Shown one piece after another: positions 56,019 to 64,000 of a stretch of DNA of 64,000 nucleotides. Made by a program: the position numbers and the translations under genes. The DNA comes from Burkholderiaceae bacterium (GTDB taxonomy: Bacteria > Pseudomonadota > Gammaproteobacteria > Burkholderiales > Burkholderiaceae_C): positions 1 through 64,000 of the forward strand of contig JAIEMS010000018.1 of assembly GCA_019751915.1 (NCBI GenBank), written 5' to 3'. Every line of letters starts with the position of its first letter. Position 1 is the stretch's first letter. Under the pieces are notes generated by a model. That model saw only the letters and a program-made list of their open reading frames with translations. It did not search any database and was not told where the DNA came from.

Positions 56019-56475
56019 GTCACAACAACATCTGCCCACCGATGCCCATGCACTGGCCCAAGCCGTCGGGCAAGCCATGTGGTCGCGTGACCAAGCCACC
56101 AATGCCCTTGGCATGGCATTGCTGGAAATGGCCCCCGGCAGCGCCACGGTGCAAATGACCGTGCGCGCCGACATGCTCAACGGACACCGTACCTGCCATG
56201 GTGGTTTGATTTTTGCGCTGGCGGACAGCGCTTTTGCCTACGCTTGCAATAGCCGCAATCAAAACACGGTGGCTTCAGCCTGCCACATTGACTTCTTGGC
56301 CCCTGCACGCGAAGGAGATGTACTGGAAGCGCAAGCGGTAGAGCGATCAGCCACAGGCCGCACGGGTGTGTACGACGTGACCGTGCGCGTTGCTGGTGGC
56401 CCGACGGTGGCATTGTTTCGTGGCAAGAGCTACCGCGTCAGCGGTGAGGTCATTGCCCAAGCTCCTGCTGCCTAA
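56011..56475 (+). CDS. paaI: Hydroxyphenylacetyl-CoA thioesterase PaaI
   Basis: This 154-residue hot-dog-fold thioesterase has the family motif NGHRTCHGGLIFALADSAFA, including the catalytic Asp, and CHIDFLAPAREGD. PaaI releases CoA from dead-end or toxic CoA intermediates of phenylacetate breakdown. Its ATG at 56011 overlaps the end of paaH by 8 nt, and paaK follows after 54 nt. Confidence 0.94.
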   Translation: MLESQQHLPTDAHALAQAVGQAMWSRDQATNALGMALLEMAPGSATVQMTVRADMLNGHRTCHGGLIFALADSAFAYACNSRNQNTVASACHIDFLAPAREGDVLEAQAVERSATGRTGVYDVTVRVAGGPTVALFRGKSYRVSGEVIAQAPAA

Positions 56476-56529
56476 ACCGCCCATCCACCCTGCTGGCACT
56501 TATTAGATACCTGACAGAAGAGAACTTTC

Positions 56530-57855
56530 ATGACAGTCAAGACTCCCTCCCCCGGTGATTTGGATCCTATCGAAACCGCTAGCCGGGACGAAATTGCTGC
56601 ATTGCAACTTCAACGCTTGAAGTGGACACTCCAGCACGCTTATGACAACGTGCCCCACTACAAGAAAAAGTTTGACGATAAAGGCGTTCACCCTGACGAC
56701 CTGAAGACGCTGGCCGATATTGCCAAATTCCCCTTCACTACCAAGTCTGATCTGCGCGACAACTACCCCTTTGGTTTGTTTGCAGTGCCACGCACCCAAG
56801 TAGCGCGTGTGCATGCTTCCTCGGGTACTACGGGCAAGCCTACCGTGGTGGGCTACACAGCTAAAGACATCGACACTTGGGCCAACTTGGTGGCGCGCTC
56901 GATTCGCGCAGCCGGTGGTCGCCCCGGCGATATGTGCCACATTGCCTACGGTTACGGTTTGTTCACCGGGGGCATGGGTGCCCACTACGGTGCTGAACGT
57001 GCTGGTTGCACCGTCATTCCGATGTCTGGCGGTCAAACGGAGCGGCAAGTGCAATTGATTCAGGACTTCCGTCCCGACATCATCATGGTCACGCCTTCGT
57101 ACTCGCTGGTGATTGCCGAAGAGTTCGAACGCCAAGGCATCGCCCCCGAAGACATCTCTCTCAAAATTGGTATTTTTGGTGCCGAGCCTTGGGGCGAAGG
57201 CTTGCGGACAGAAATTGAGAAAAAACTCGGCATTGATGCCCTCGATATTTACGGCCTGTCCGAAGTGATGGGGCCAGGTGTGGCCAGCGAGTGCATTGAG
57301 TCCAAAGATGGCCCAGTGGTTTGGGAAGACCATTTTTACCCCGAAATTATCAACACCGAAACCGGCGAACCAGTGGCCGATGGCGAAGAGGGTGAGTTGG
57401 TTTTCACCTCCCTGAGCAAAGAGGCGATGCCTGTTATTCGCTACCGCACCCGCGATTTGACACGTCTTTTGCCTCCAACTTCGCGCAGCTTCCGCCGTAT
57501 GGGGCGCATTACCGGGCGCTCGGACGACATGCTCATCATTCGGGGTGTCAATGTGTTCCCGACGCAAGTTGAAGAACAAATCTTGCGCGACAAGCGCTTG
57601 GCAGGCGTTTACCAAATTCAACTGACCCGCGAAGGGCACATGGACAACGTCGAAATTCGCTGCGAATTGCAACGCGAGTTCTCTGGCAAATTGACCCCTG
57701 CCGAAGTGCAGCAAGTCGCCAAAGAGTTGCAACAGCGCATTAAGACCATCATCGGAATTTCTACCCGCGTCGCTGTGCTCGACGCTGATGCCGTACCACG
57801 CACCCAAACCGGCAAGGCCCGCCGGGTGGTCGATGAACGTCCGAAACAAGTCTAA
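56530..57855 (+). CDS. paaK: Phenylacetate-CoA ligase PaaK
   Basis: This 441-residue AMP-forming ligase activates phenylacetate with ATP and CoA. It has the P-loop HASSGTTGKPTVVGYT near residue 95, the YGYGLFTGGMGAHYG substrate region, DIYGLSEVMGPGV and the hinge GRSDDMLIIRGVNVFPTQVE. PaaK-type ligases are soluble and specific for arylacetates, supporting phenylacetate as the cluster's substrate. Confidence 0.97.
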   Translation: MTVKTPSPGDLDPIETASRDEIAALQLQRLKWTLQHAYDNVPHYKKKFDDKGVHPDDLKTLADIAKFPFTTKSDLRDNYPFGLFAVPRTQVARVHASSGTTGKPTVVGYTAKDIDTWANLVARSIRAAGGRPGDMCHIAYGYGLFTGGMGAHYGAERAGCTVIPMSGGQTERQVQLIQDFRPDIIMVTPSYSLVIAEEFERQGIAPEDISLKIGIFGAEPWGEGLRTEIEKKLGIDALDIYGLSEVMGPGVASECIESKDGPVVWEDHFYPEIINTETGEPVADGEEGELVFTSLSKEAMPVIRYRTRDLTRLLPPTSRSFRRMGRITGRSDDMLIIRGVNVFPTQVEEQILRDKRLAGVYQIQLTREGHMDNVEIRCELQREFSGKLTPAEVQQVAKELQQRIKTIIGISTRVAVLDADAVPRTQTGKARRVVDERPKQV

Positions 57856-57866
57856 GGAACTAGGAC

Positions 57867-59072
57867 ATGACACAAGCCTATATCTGTGACGCAATTCGCA
57901 CACCCATTGGTCGCTACGGTGGTGCGCTGTCGTCGGTGCGTGCCGATGACCTCGGTGCCATTCCACTCAAGGCGCTGATGGAGCGCAACCCGCAAGTCGA
58001 TTGGACTTGCGTCGAAGACATCATTTATGGCTGCGCCAACCAAGCGGGCGAAGACAACCGCAACGTTGCTCGCATGTCAGGTTTGCTGGCAGGTTTGCCG
58101 GTCGAAGTACCCGGCACCACCGTGAACCGGCTGTGTGGCTCGGGGATGGATGCCGTGGGCTTGGCAGCACGCTCCATCAAGGCAGGCGAGACCGAGTTGA
58201 TGATTGCAGGTGGTGTCGAAAGCATGAGCCGGGCACCGTTTGTGATGCCCAAGGCCGAAAGCGCCTTCAGCCGCAGCAGTGGAGTCTATGACACCACCAT
58301 CGGCTGGCGCTTTGTCAACCCGCTGATGAAGAAACTGTACGAGACACATTCGATGCCGCAAACGGCAGACAACGTCGCAGCAGATTTCAACATTGGCCGC
58401 GCTGACCAAGACGCTTTCGCCATGCGCTCACAACAGCGCTGGGCTGCGGCGCAAGCAGCAGGCCGTTTTGCCGACGAGTTGATTCCGGTGTCGATTGCCC
58501 GCAAAAAAGGCGACCCTACGGTGGTTACCACCGACGAACACCCTCGCCCAGAAACCACGCTGGAGATGCTGGCCAAGCTCAAGGGCGTGAACGGCCCCGA
58601 ATTGAGCGTCACCGCCGGCAACGCCTCGGGTGTGAACGATGGCGCTTGCGCGCTGCTGTTGGCATCTGAAGGTGCTGCCAAGCGCTATGGACTCACACCG
58701 CGTGCCCGTGTCGTGGGCATGGCTACCGCCGGTTTGTCGCCACGCATCATGGGGTTTGGCCCCGCCCCAGCGGTGCGCAAGGTGCTGGAAAAAACCGGTC
58801 TGACGCTGGCACAGATGGATGTGATTGAACTCAATGAAGCCTTTGCAGCGCAAGCCTTGGCCGTATTGCGCGATTTGGGCTTGCCTGACGATACAGCGCA
58901 CGTCAACCCTAACGGTGGTGCCATCGCAATGGGCCACCCACTGGGCATGAGTGGTGCTCGTTTGGTCACCACTGCCAGCTACGAGCTGGCCCGCCGTGGC
59001 GGGCGCTATGCGCTTTGCACCATGTGCATTGGTGTCGGACAAGGCATCGCGATGGTGATTGAGCGTGTCTGA
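57867..59072 (+). CDS. paaJ: 3-oxoadipyl-CoA / 3-oxo-5,6-dehydrosuberyl-CoA thiolase
   Basis: This 401-residue thiolase has the nucleophile Cys in [12 protein letters not shown] near residue 90, His in [17 protein letters not shown] near residue 355 and the proton-transfer Cys in [10 protein letters not shown] near residue 386. The start [22 protein letters not shown] is the PaaJ/PcaF form. It performs the two thiolytic steps of the phenylacetate pathway to acetyl-CoA and succinyl-CoA. PcaF activity in the beta-ketoadipate pathway is an alternative, but context favours PaaJ. Confidence 0.94.
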   Translation: MTQAYICDAIRTPIGRYGGALSSVRADDLGAIPLKALMERNPQVDWTCVEDIIYGCANQAGEDNRNVARMSGLLAGLPVEVPGTTVNRLCGSGMDAVGLAARSIKAGETELMIAGGVESMSRAPFVMPKAESAFSRSSGVYDTTIGWRFVNPLMKKLYETHSMPQTADNVAADFNIGRADQDAFAMRSQQRWAAAQAAGRFADELIPVSIARKKGDPTVVTTDEHPRPETTLEMLAKLKGVNGPELSVTAGNASGVNDGACALLLASEGAAKRYGLTPRARVVGMATAGLSPRIMGFGPAPAVRKVLEKTGLTLAQMDVIELNEAFAAQALAVLRDLGLPDDTAHVNPNGGAIAMGHPLGMSGARLVTTASYELARRGGRYALCTMCIGVGQGIAMVIERV

Positions 59073-59111
59073 GCTTTCGTAGCCTAACCATTTTCAAACC
59101 GGAGACAAACC

Positions 59112-60257
59112 ATGAAATTCAAAATAAAGCAGATCGCTATTGGTGCAGTATTGGCCTTGGGTACCCTGACCGCTATGGCGGCAGACGCCATCAAAATTGG
59201 CACCGTGTTGTCGGTGACGGGGCCGGCTGCATTTTTGGGCGACCCTGAGCTTAAAACACTGCAAATGTATGTGGAAGAGCTCAACGCTAAGGGCGGTGTC
59301 TTGGGGCGCAAGCTTGAATTGGTGCACTACGACGATGGCAGCGACGCTAACAAAGCCAACGGCTTTGCCAAGCGCTTGATCGAGAACGACAACGTCGATG
59401 TCATCATTGGTGGCACAACCACCGGGGCCACGATGTCGATGGTGCCTTTGGTGACAAAGGCCGAAGTTCCGTTTGTCTCGCTGGCGGGTGCTGTAGTGGT
59501 GGTCGAACCGGTGAAAAAGTGGGTTTTCAAAACCCCCCATACTGACCGCATGGCCGCTGAAAAAGTTTTCGACGACATGAAAAAGCGCGGCATCAGCAAG
59601 GTAGCGCTGCTGTCGGAAACCAGCGGTTTTGGTCAATCGGGCAAAAAAGAAACTGAGGCGGTGGCTGCCAAGTACGGCATCACCTTGGTGGCAAACGAAA
59701 CCTACGGCCCCAAAGACACCGACATGAGCCCGCAGATCACCAAGATCAAGGGCACGGCGGGGGTGCAAGCGGTGTTTGTCTTTGGTCTGGGCCAAGGCCC
59801 GGCTATCGTTACGAAGAACTACAAACAATTGGGCGTGACCCTGCCGCTGTACCACGCCCACGGCATTGCCTCGGAAGAGTTCATCAAACTGGCAGGGCCA
59901 GCAGCCGAGGGTGTGCGTCTGCCCGCATCGGCCTTGTTGGTCGCTGACAAGCTGCCCGCTAACGACCCACAAAAACCAGTGGTTGTGGCTTACGCCAAAG
60001 CATTCCAAGAGCGTTGGAAAACCGATCCTTCCTCGTTTGGCGGTCATGCCTACGACGGCTTGATGATGACTGTGGATGCCATCAAGCGTGCCAACAGCAC
60101 CGACAAGACCAAAGTGCGTGATGCACTGGAAAGCACCAAGGGCTATATCGGCACCGGTGGCACGGTCAACATGTCGGCCACTGACCACATGGGCTTGAAT
60201 CTCTCTGCCTTTCGCATGCTCGAAATCAAGGGCAGCCAGTGGCAACTGCAACCGTAA
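59112..60257 (+). CDS. Periplasmic substrate-binding protein of the Liv-type transporter
   Basis: This 381-residue receptor has a signal peptide (MKFKIKQIAIGAVLALGT, cleavage after AMA). The LivK-like type I periplasmic fold contains IKIGTVLSVTGPAAFLGDPE, LVHYDDGSDANKA and VFVFGLGQGPAIVTKN. It is most likely the receptor for LivHMGF, although six catabolic genes separate it from the permeases. By context it binds phenylacetate or a similar aromatic acid; this is not shown by sequence. Confidence 0.88.
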   Translation: MKFKIKQIAIGAVLALGTLTAMAADAIKIGTVLSVTGPAAFLGDPELKTLQMYVEELNAKGGVLGRKLELVHYDDGSDANKANGFAKRLIENDNVDVIIGGTTTGATMSMVPLVTKAEVPFVSLAGAVVVVEPVKKWVFKTPHTDRMAAEKVFDDMKKRGISKVALLSETSGFGQSGKKETEAVAAKYGITLVANETYGPKDTDMSPQITKIKGTAGVQAVFVFGLGQGPAIVTKNYKQLGVTLPLYHAHGIASEEFIKLAGPAAEGVRLPASALLVADKLPANDPQKPVVVAYAKAFQERWKTDPSSFGGHAYDGLMMTVDAIKRANSTDKTKVRDALESTKGYIGTGGTVNMSATDHMGLNLSAFRMLEIKGSQWQLQP

Positions 60258-60288
60258 TTTCTCCTGATTGACCGCAAAGCCTTACACC

Positions 60289-61071
60289 ATGTACCAAACC
60301 CTGAGTATTGAGCGCCAAGACCGTGTCGCCACGGTCTGGATGAACCGTCCGGATGTTTTTAACGCCTTCGATGAGCAGTTGATTGCCGATTTGAGCGCAG
60401 CCTGTGCGGAGCTGGATGCCGATGCATCGGTGCGGGTGGTGGTGTTGGGTGGTCGCGGCAAGCATTTTTCTGCCGGGGCCGATCTCAATTGGATGAAACG
60501 CGCCTCGGCTTTCAGTGAAGAAGAAAACCGGGCCGATGCCCGCCGCTTTGCCCGTATGTTGCGCGCTTTGTCCGGGCTGTCTAAACCGACCATTGCCCGT
60601 GTGCAAGGGGCTGCATTGGGCGGAGGCACCGGCTTGGCTGCCGCTTGCGATATGGCCGTGGCCAGCAGCGATGCTGTTTTTGCCACCTCTGAAGTCAAGT
60701 TCGGCATTATTCCCGCCGTGATTAGTCCCTACGTTCTGCGGGCCATCGGGCCACGCCATGCACTGCGTTACTTTCAAAGTGCGGAGCGGTTTTCGGCCCA
60801 ACGCGCGATGGACATCGGTTTGGTCAATGAGGTGTGCGAACGCGAGAACCTCGATGCCACCATTGCCCAGATCGTTGAGCCGTTGATTGCCGGAGCACCG
60901 TTGGCACAAAAGGCTGCCAAAGATTTGATCGAAGCGATCGCTGGACGCTCGATTGATGACGAGGTGAGCGAAGAGACCGCCCAGCGCATTTCGCGCCAGC
61001 GGGCCACCAACGAAGCCAAAGACGGCATCGCTGCTTTTCTCGATAAGCGCACGCCAGCTTGGCTGCTCTGA
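60289..61071 (+). CDS. PaaF-like enoyl-CoA hydratase (AUH/LiuC-type)
   Basis: This 260-residue crotonase has FSAGADLNWMKR, GGGTGLAAACDMAVA and ATSEVKFGIIPAVISPYV. The first catalytic Glu of crotonase is replaced (GTGL), while the second (SEVKFG) is kept, as in methylglutaconyl-CoA hydratases of the AUH/LiuC group. In this cluster it occupies the place expected of PaaF, the 2,3-dehydroadipyl-CoA hydratase. The ATG at 60289 is preferred over an upstream TTG. Confidence 0.8.
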   Translation: MYQTLSIERQDRVATVWMNRPDVFNAFDEQLIADLSAACAELDADASVRVVVLGGRGKHFSAGADLNWMKRASAFSEEENRADARRFARMLRALSGLSKPTIARVQGAALGGGTGLAAACDMAVASSDAVFATSEVKFGIIPAVISPYVLRAIGPRHALRYFQSAERFSAQRAMDIGLVNEVCERENLDATIAQIVEPLIAGAPLAQKAAKDLIEAIAGRSIDDEVSEETAQRISRQRATNEAKDGIAAFLDKRTPAWLL

Positions 61072-61115
61072 TATTCCCCAAACCGTATTGGCTTCAACCC
61101 TAAGGAGTAATTGCC

Positions 61116-62129
61116 ATGTACACGCAATCTTTCAGTGTGCCGGATGAATCCGGACAAACGCATGTCAAAGTAGTGGCATCCGCCGAGTCTGCTGAGTTGA
61201 TGGCACGTTTTGATGCCTGCATTGATGCAGATGGCCGTATTGAGCCACAAGACTGGATGCCAGAGGCCTACCGCAAAACCTTGGTGCGCCAAATCAGCCA
61301 GCATGCACACAGCGAAATCGTCGGTATGTTGCCCGAAGGCAACTGGATCAGCCGTGCGCCCAGCTTAAAGCGCAAGGCGATTTTGATTGCCAAAGTGCAA
61401 GACGAAGGTGGTCACGGTCTGTATCTGTACAGCGCTGCTGAAACTCTGGGCACCAGCCGCGACCAGTTGCTGGAAAACCTGCACAGTGGCAAGGCCAAAT
61501 ACAGCTCGATTTTCAATTACCCAACACTGAACTGGGCCGATGTCGGCGTGATTGGTTGGTTGGTCGATGGCGCAGCCATCATGAACCAAATCCCACTGTG
61601 CCGTTGCAGCTACGGCCCTTACGCCCGTGCGATGGTGCGCGTGTGCAAGGAAGAATCTTTCCACCAACGCCAAGGCTACGAAGCCCTGCTGGTGATGATG
61701 CGCGGCACCGATGAGCAAAAAGCCATGGTGCAAGACGCAGTGAACCGCTGGTGGTGGAAGTGCTTGGCCATGTTTGGCCCCACCGATGCCGATAGCCCCC
61801 ACAGCGCCCAAGGTATGCGCTGGGGTATCAAGCGCATTAGCAACGATGACCTGCGCCAAAAATTCATTGATGCCACCGTGCCCCAAGCCAAGGTGTTGGG
61901 CGTGACGTTGCCCGATCCAGATTTGAAGTGGAACGAAGAGCGCGGTCACTACGACCACGGTCAAATCGACTGGGATGAATTCTGGAGCACCGTCAACGGC
62001 AACGGCCCTTGCAACAAAGAACGCCTTTCCACCCGTGTCAAGGCACACAACGATGGGCAGTGGGTGCGTGATGCAGCCATGGCATATGCCCGCAAACAGC
62101 AACAACGTACATTGAAGGAGGCAGCATGA
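61116..62129 (+). CDS. paaA: Phenylacetyl-CoA epoxidase catalytic subunit PaaA
   Basis: This 337-residue diiron monooxygenase subunit epoxidises the aromatic ring of phenylacetyl-CoA using O2. Candidate iron ligands lie in two ExxH motifs: Glu97/His100 ([10 protein letters not shown]) and Glu180/His183 ([12 protein letters not shown]), with Glu67 in HSEIVGM. AAGGAG precedes the ATG. Its end overlaps the paaB start in ATGA. It begins the paaABCDE block. Confidence 0.98.
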   Translation: MYTQSFSVPDESGQTHVKVVASAESAELMARFDACIDADGRIEPQDWMPEAYRKTLVRQISQHAHSEIVGMLPEGNWISRAPSLKRKAILIAKVQDEGGHGLYLYSAAETLGTSRDQLLENLHSGKAKYSSIFNYPTLNWADVGVIGWLVDGAAIMNQIPLCRCSYGPYARAMVRVCKEESFHQRQGYEALLVMMRGTDEQKAMVQDAVNRWWWKCLAMFGPTDADSPHSAQGMRWGIKRISNDDLRQKFIDATVPQAKVLGVTLPDPDLKWNEERGHYDHGQIDWDEFWSTVNGNGPCNKERLSTRVKAHNDGQWVRDAAMAYARKQQQRTLKEAA

Positions 62130-62419
62130 ACGCAGCATTGAAAGAATGGCCCCTGTGGGAAGTTTTCATCCGCAGTAAACAGGGTTTAGACCACAAACAT
62201 TGTGGCAGCCTGCACGCATCCGACGCAGGGCACGCGCTGGAGATGGCCCGTGATGTCTATACCCGTCGCCAAGAAGGCATCAGCATCTGGGTGGTGCCAT
62301 CGGTCGCTATTACTGCGAGCAATCCCGATGACAAAGGGGAGTTCTTTGACCCCGCAGCCGACAAAATTTACCGCCACCCCACTTTCTATGAAATTCCAGA
62401 AGAAGTGGGGCACATGTAA
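62126..62419 (+). CDS. paaB: Phenylacetyl-CoA epoxidase subunit PaaB
   Basis: The 97-residue protein has the PaaB pattern: [20 protein letters not shown] at the N-terminus and [20 protein letters not shown] later. PaaB is thought to bridge PaaAC dimers to form the larger complex and perhaps to assist electron transfer. It overlaps paaA by 4 nt and is followed directly by paaC. Confidence 0.97.
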   Translation: MNAALKEWPLWEVFIRSKQGLDHKHCGSLHASDAGHALEMARDVYTRRQEGISIWVVPSVAITASNPDDKGEFFDPAADKIYRHPTFYEIPEEVGHM

Positions 62420-63202
62420 ATGAGCGCAACCGCCAATTACCTTTTGCACTTGGCCGACAACGCCGTGGTGCTGGGCCAGCGCAATGCTGAATGGTGTGGT
62501 CATGGCCCCATCATCGAAGAAGACATTGCTTTGGCCAACGTCAGCTTGGACTTGATCGGTCAGGCGCGTTTGCTGTACCAGCAAGCTGCCATCGAACTCG
62601 GTGGCGGTGCTACCGAAGACAAGTTGGCTTACTTTCGCGATGTGCCAGACTTTCGCAACTACACCTTGCTGGAGTTGCCACACCACAGCGCCTTGGTGGG
62701 TTACGCCAAGACCGACCTCGATTACGGCACGACCATTGTGCGCAACTTCCTCTACAGCGCCTTGATGGTGCTGGTGTGGGACGCACTGCAACAATCGAAA
62801 GACGCGCAATTGGCCGCTATCGCTGCCAAATCGCTGAAAGAAGTGCGTTACCACCTGCGCTACTCGCGCGACTGGTTGGTTCGCTTGGGCGACGGCACCG
62901 AAGAGTCGCACGCCCGCGTACAAGCGGCGCTCGACCACCTGATGCCCTACACACAGGAGTTCTGGACGGTCAATGCGATGGAAGCGGCTGCGGCAGCTTC
63001 TGGCGTGGGCGTGGATGTGTCCACACTGCGCGCTTCGTGGGACACGCTGGTCAACGATACCTTGGCCCAAGCCACTTTGGTGCGCTCCTCGGAGGATGGT
63101 TACATCACCCGTGGCAAAGATGGCTTGCATTCTGAACACTTGGGCTTTTTGCTCGGTGAAATGCAAAGCCTGGCCCGCGCCCATCCCAACGCTACTTGGT
63201 AA
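62420..63202 (+). CDS. paaC: Phenylacetyl-CoA epoxidase structural subunit PaaC
   Basis: This 260-residue ferritin-like subunit pairs with PaaA. It contains GQRNAEWCGHGPIIEEDIALAN-like helix sequence, RDVPDFRNYTLLELPH and EVRYHLRYSRDWLVRLGDG, which mark the family. PaaC lacks a productive diiron centre and serves as the structural partner. The ATG at 62420 follows the paaB stop with no gap. Confidence 0.97.
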   Translation: MSATANYLLHLADNAVVLGQRNAEWCGHGPIIEEDIALANVSLDLIGQARLLYQQAAIELGGGATEDKLAYFRDVPDFRNYTLLELPHHSALVGYAKTDLDYGTTIVRNFLYSALMVLVWDALQQSKDAQLAAIAAKSLKEVRYHLRYSRDWLVRLGDGTEESHARVQAALDHLMPYTQEFWTVNAMEAAAAASGVGVDVSTLRASWDTLVNDTLAQATLVRSSEDGYITRGKDGLHSEHLGFLLGEMQSLARAHPNATW

Positions 63203-63207
63203 GCACG

Positions 63208-63726
63208 ATGACCACCTCCGTCGAAGCCGCTTGGGCTGCACTTGAAACACTGGCCGATCCGGAAATTCCAGTGGTTTCCTTGCGCGAATTGGGTATCTTG
63301 CGCGATGTGCGCCAAGGTGCTGACGGGCTGGAGGTGGTCATAACCCCCACCTACAGCGGTTGCCCAGCGATGGGCCAGATCGAAGACGATGTCCGCGCCA
63401 CGCTAGAGGCTCAAGGCTTACAAGCTACCGTCGTGACACAACTGGCCCCCGCTTGGACGACCGACTGGATGACCGACATTGCCAAAGAAAAGCTCCGTGC
63501 CTACGGTATTGCACCGCCGGGTCACGCCTGCGCCAACGCGCGCGGTTCAGAGGAGAGCGTATTGCGTTTTGTACGCGGTGCGGCTCAGCCCGAGCCTGCA
63601 GTAGCCTGTCCGCGTTGCGGCTCCAGCCATACCGTCGAGTCCTCGCACTTTGGTTCCACCGCGTGCAAGGCGCTCTACAAATGCTTGGATTGTCAGGAAC
63701 CCTTCGATTATTTCAAGCCGTATTAA
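63208..63726 (+). CDS. paaD: Phenylacetyl-CoA epoxidase accessory protein PaaD
   Basis: This 172-residue protein has a MIP18/DUF59 domain at about residues 8-100 (LADPEIPVVSLRELGI, then TPTYSGCPAMGQIEDDV) and a C-terminal zinc-ribbon-like part with four cysteines (CPRCGSSH, ACKALYKCLDCQE). PaaD helps mature or repair the Fe-S or diiron centres of the epoxidase system. The ATG at 63208 lies 5 nt after paaC; an upstream TTG is less likely. Confidence 0.96.
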   Translation: MTTSVEAAWAALETLADPEIPVVSLRELGILRDVRQGADGLEVVITPTYSGCPAMGQIEDDVRATLEAQGLQATVVTQLAPAWTTDWMTDIAKEKLRAYGIAPPGHACANARGSEESVLRFVRGAAQPEPAVACPRCGSSHTVESSHFGSTACKALYKCLDCQEPFDYFKPY

Positions 63727-63747
63727 GTCATTACCGGAGATGCCAGC

Positions 63748-64000
63748 ATGGCTAGCCCACATTTTCATGAACTCAAGGTCAAGCGCGTCAGCCCCGAAGC
63801 GGCTGGCTCGGTCGTCATCACTTTCGATGTTCCTGCCGCCACGCGCGCTGCTTTTCACTTTGAGCCAGGCCAATTTTTGACCCTGCGCGCCCAAGTCAAC
63901 GGCCAAGACCTGCGCCGCAGCTACTCCATCAGCAGCGCGCGCAGCCGTTTGCTCCAAGATGGTGAGCTGGAAGTCGGCATCCGCCCGGTCGAGGACGGCT
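63748..64000 (+). CDS. paaE: Phenylacetyl-CoA epoxidase reductase PaaE, N-terminal fragment
   Basis: Only the first 84 codons are in the window; the gene continues past the right edge. MASPHFHELKVKRVSPEAAG begins a ferredoxin-NADP reductase-type domain, and the FAD-binding motif RRSYSIS is visible near residue 57. PaaE passes electrons from NADPH through FAD and a [2Fe-2S] centre to PaaAC. It follows paaD by 21 nt with a CCGGAG site upstream. Confidence 0.93.
   Translation, partial: MASPHFHELKVKRVSPEAAGSVVITFDVPAATRAAFHFEPGQFLTLRAQVNGQDLRRSYSISSARSRLLQDGELEVGIRPVEDG

Overview
The window reads as chromosomal DNA of a Betaproteobacterium of order Burkholderiales, most likely family Comamonadaceae. 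This rests on gene neighbourhoods typical of that group (ahcY-tlyA-metF behind a SAH riboswitch, rplM-rpsI-erpA, hemA-prfA, ubiE-Tim44-like-ubiJ-ubiB-SSS-FmdB-DUF502-aspS, a PaaX-controlled phenylacetate cluster) and on GC-rich codon use. The assignment is an inference; no 16S rRNA gene is present. I see no CRISPR array, insertion sequence or prophage.

Layout. Positions 1-8747 (minus strand) hold a surface-glycan segment: the start of an RfbC-like epimerase, rfbG, rfbF, a glycosyltransferase-methyltransferase fusion, a type I secretion adaptor and ABC exporter with an inactive C39-like domain, and an exported glycoside-hydrolase-like protein. From 8785 to about 23800 come housekeeping genes: prfC, a SAH riboswitch with an overlapping terminator, ahcY-tlyA-metF, ompW behind an FNR-type promoter, rlpA, rlmJ, rplM-rpsI, erpA, anmK, an M23 peptidase, prfA and hemA. 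From 23896 to 46134 lie a large FAD/Fe-S oxidoreductase, a HIT protein, DUF971, the ubiquinone genes ubiE, ubiJ and ubiB, a symporter, FmdB, DUF502, aspS, a solitary Mrr endonuclease, ychF, a UbiH-like monooxygenase, dsbC, an M61 peptidase, an enoyl-CoA hydratase, a tRNA-Met and miaB.

From 46159 to the right edge is a phenylacetic acid catabolic island. PaaX is divergent from an operon-like series: livH, livM, livG, a hemerythrin-LivF fusion, paaN, paaG, paaH, paaI, paaK, paaJ, a periplasmic binding protein, a PaaF-like hydratase, paaA, paaB, paaC, paaD and the start of paaE. The proposed flow is uptake by the Liv-type ABC transporter, CoA activation by PaaK, O2-dependent epoxidation by PaaABCDE, isomerisation by PaaG, ring opening with PaaN supplying only the aldehyde dehydrogenase activity, and beta-oxidation by the PaaF-like hydratase, PaaH and PaaJ. 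PaaI acts as a safety thioesterase.

The two strongest unusual signals are (1) the transporter ATPase LivF carrying an N-terminal hemerythrin domain with a full set of candidate iron ligands, which could couple aromatic-acid uptake to oxygen supply, and (2) seven copies plus one degenerate copy of a dispersed 47-nt element with invariant internal spacing. Five of these eight lie inside protein-coding genes, and the three sense-orientation copies are all read in the same frame.
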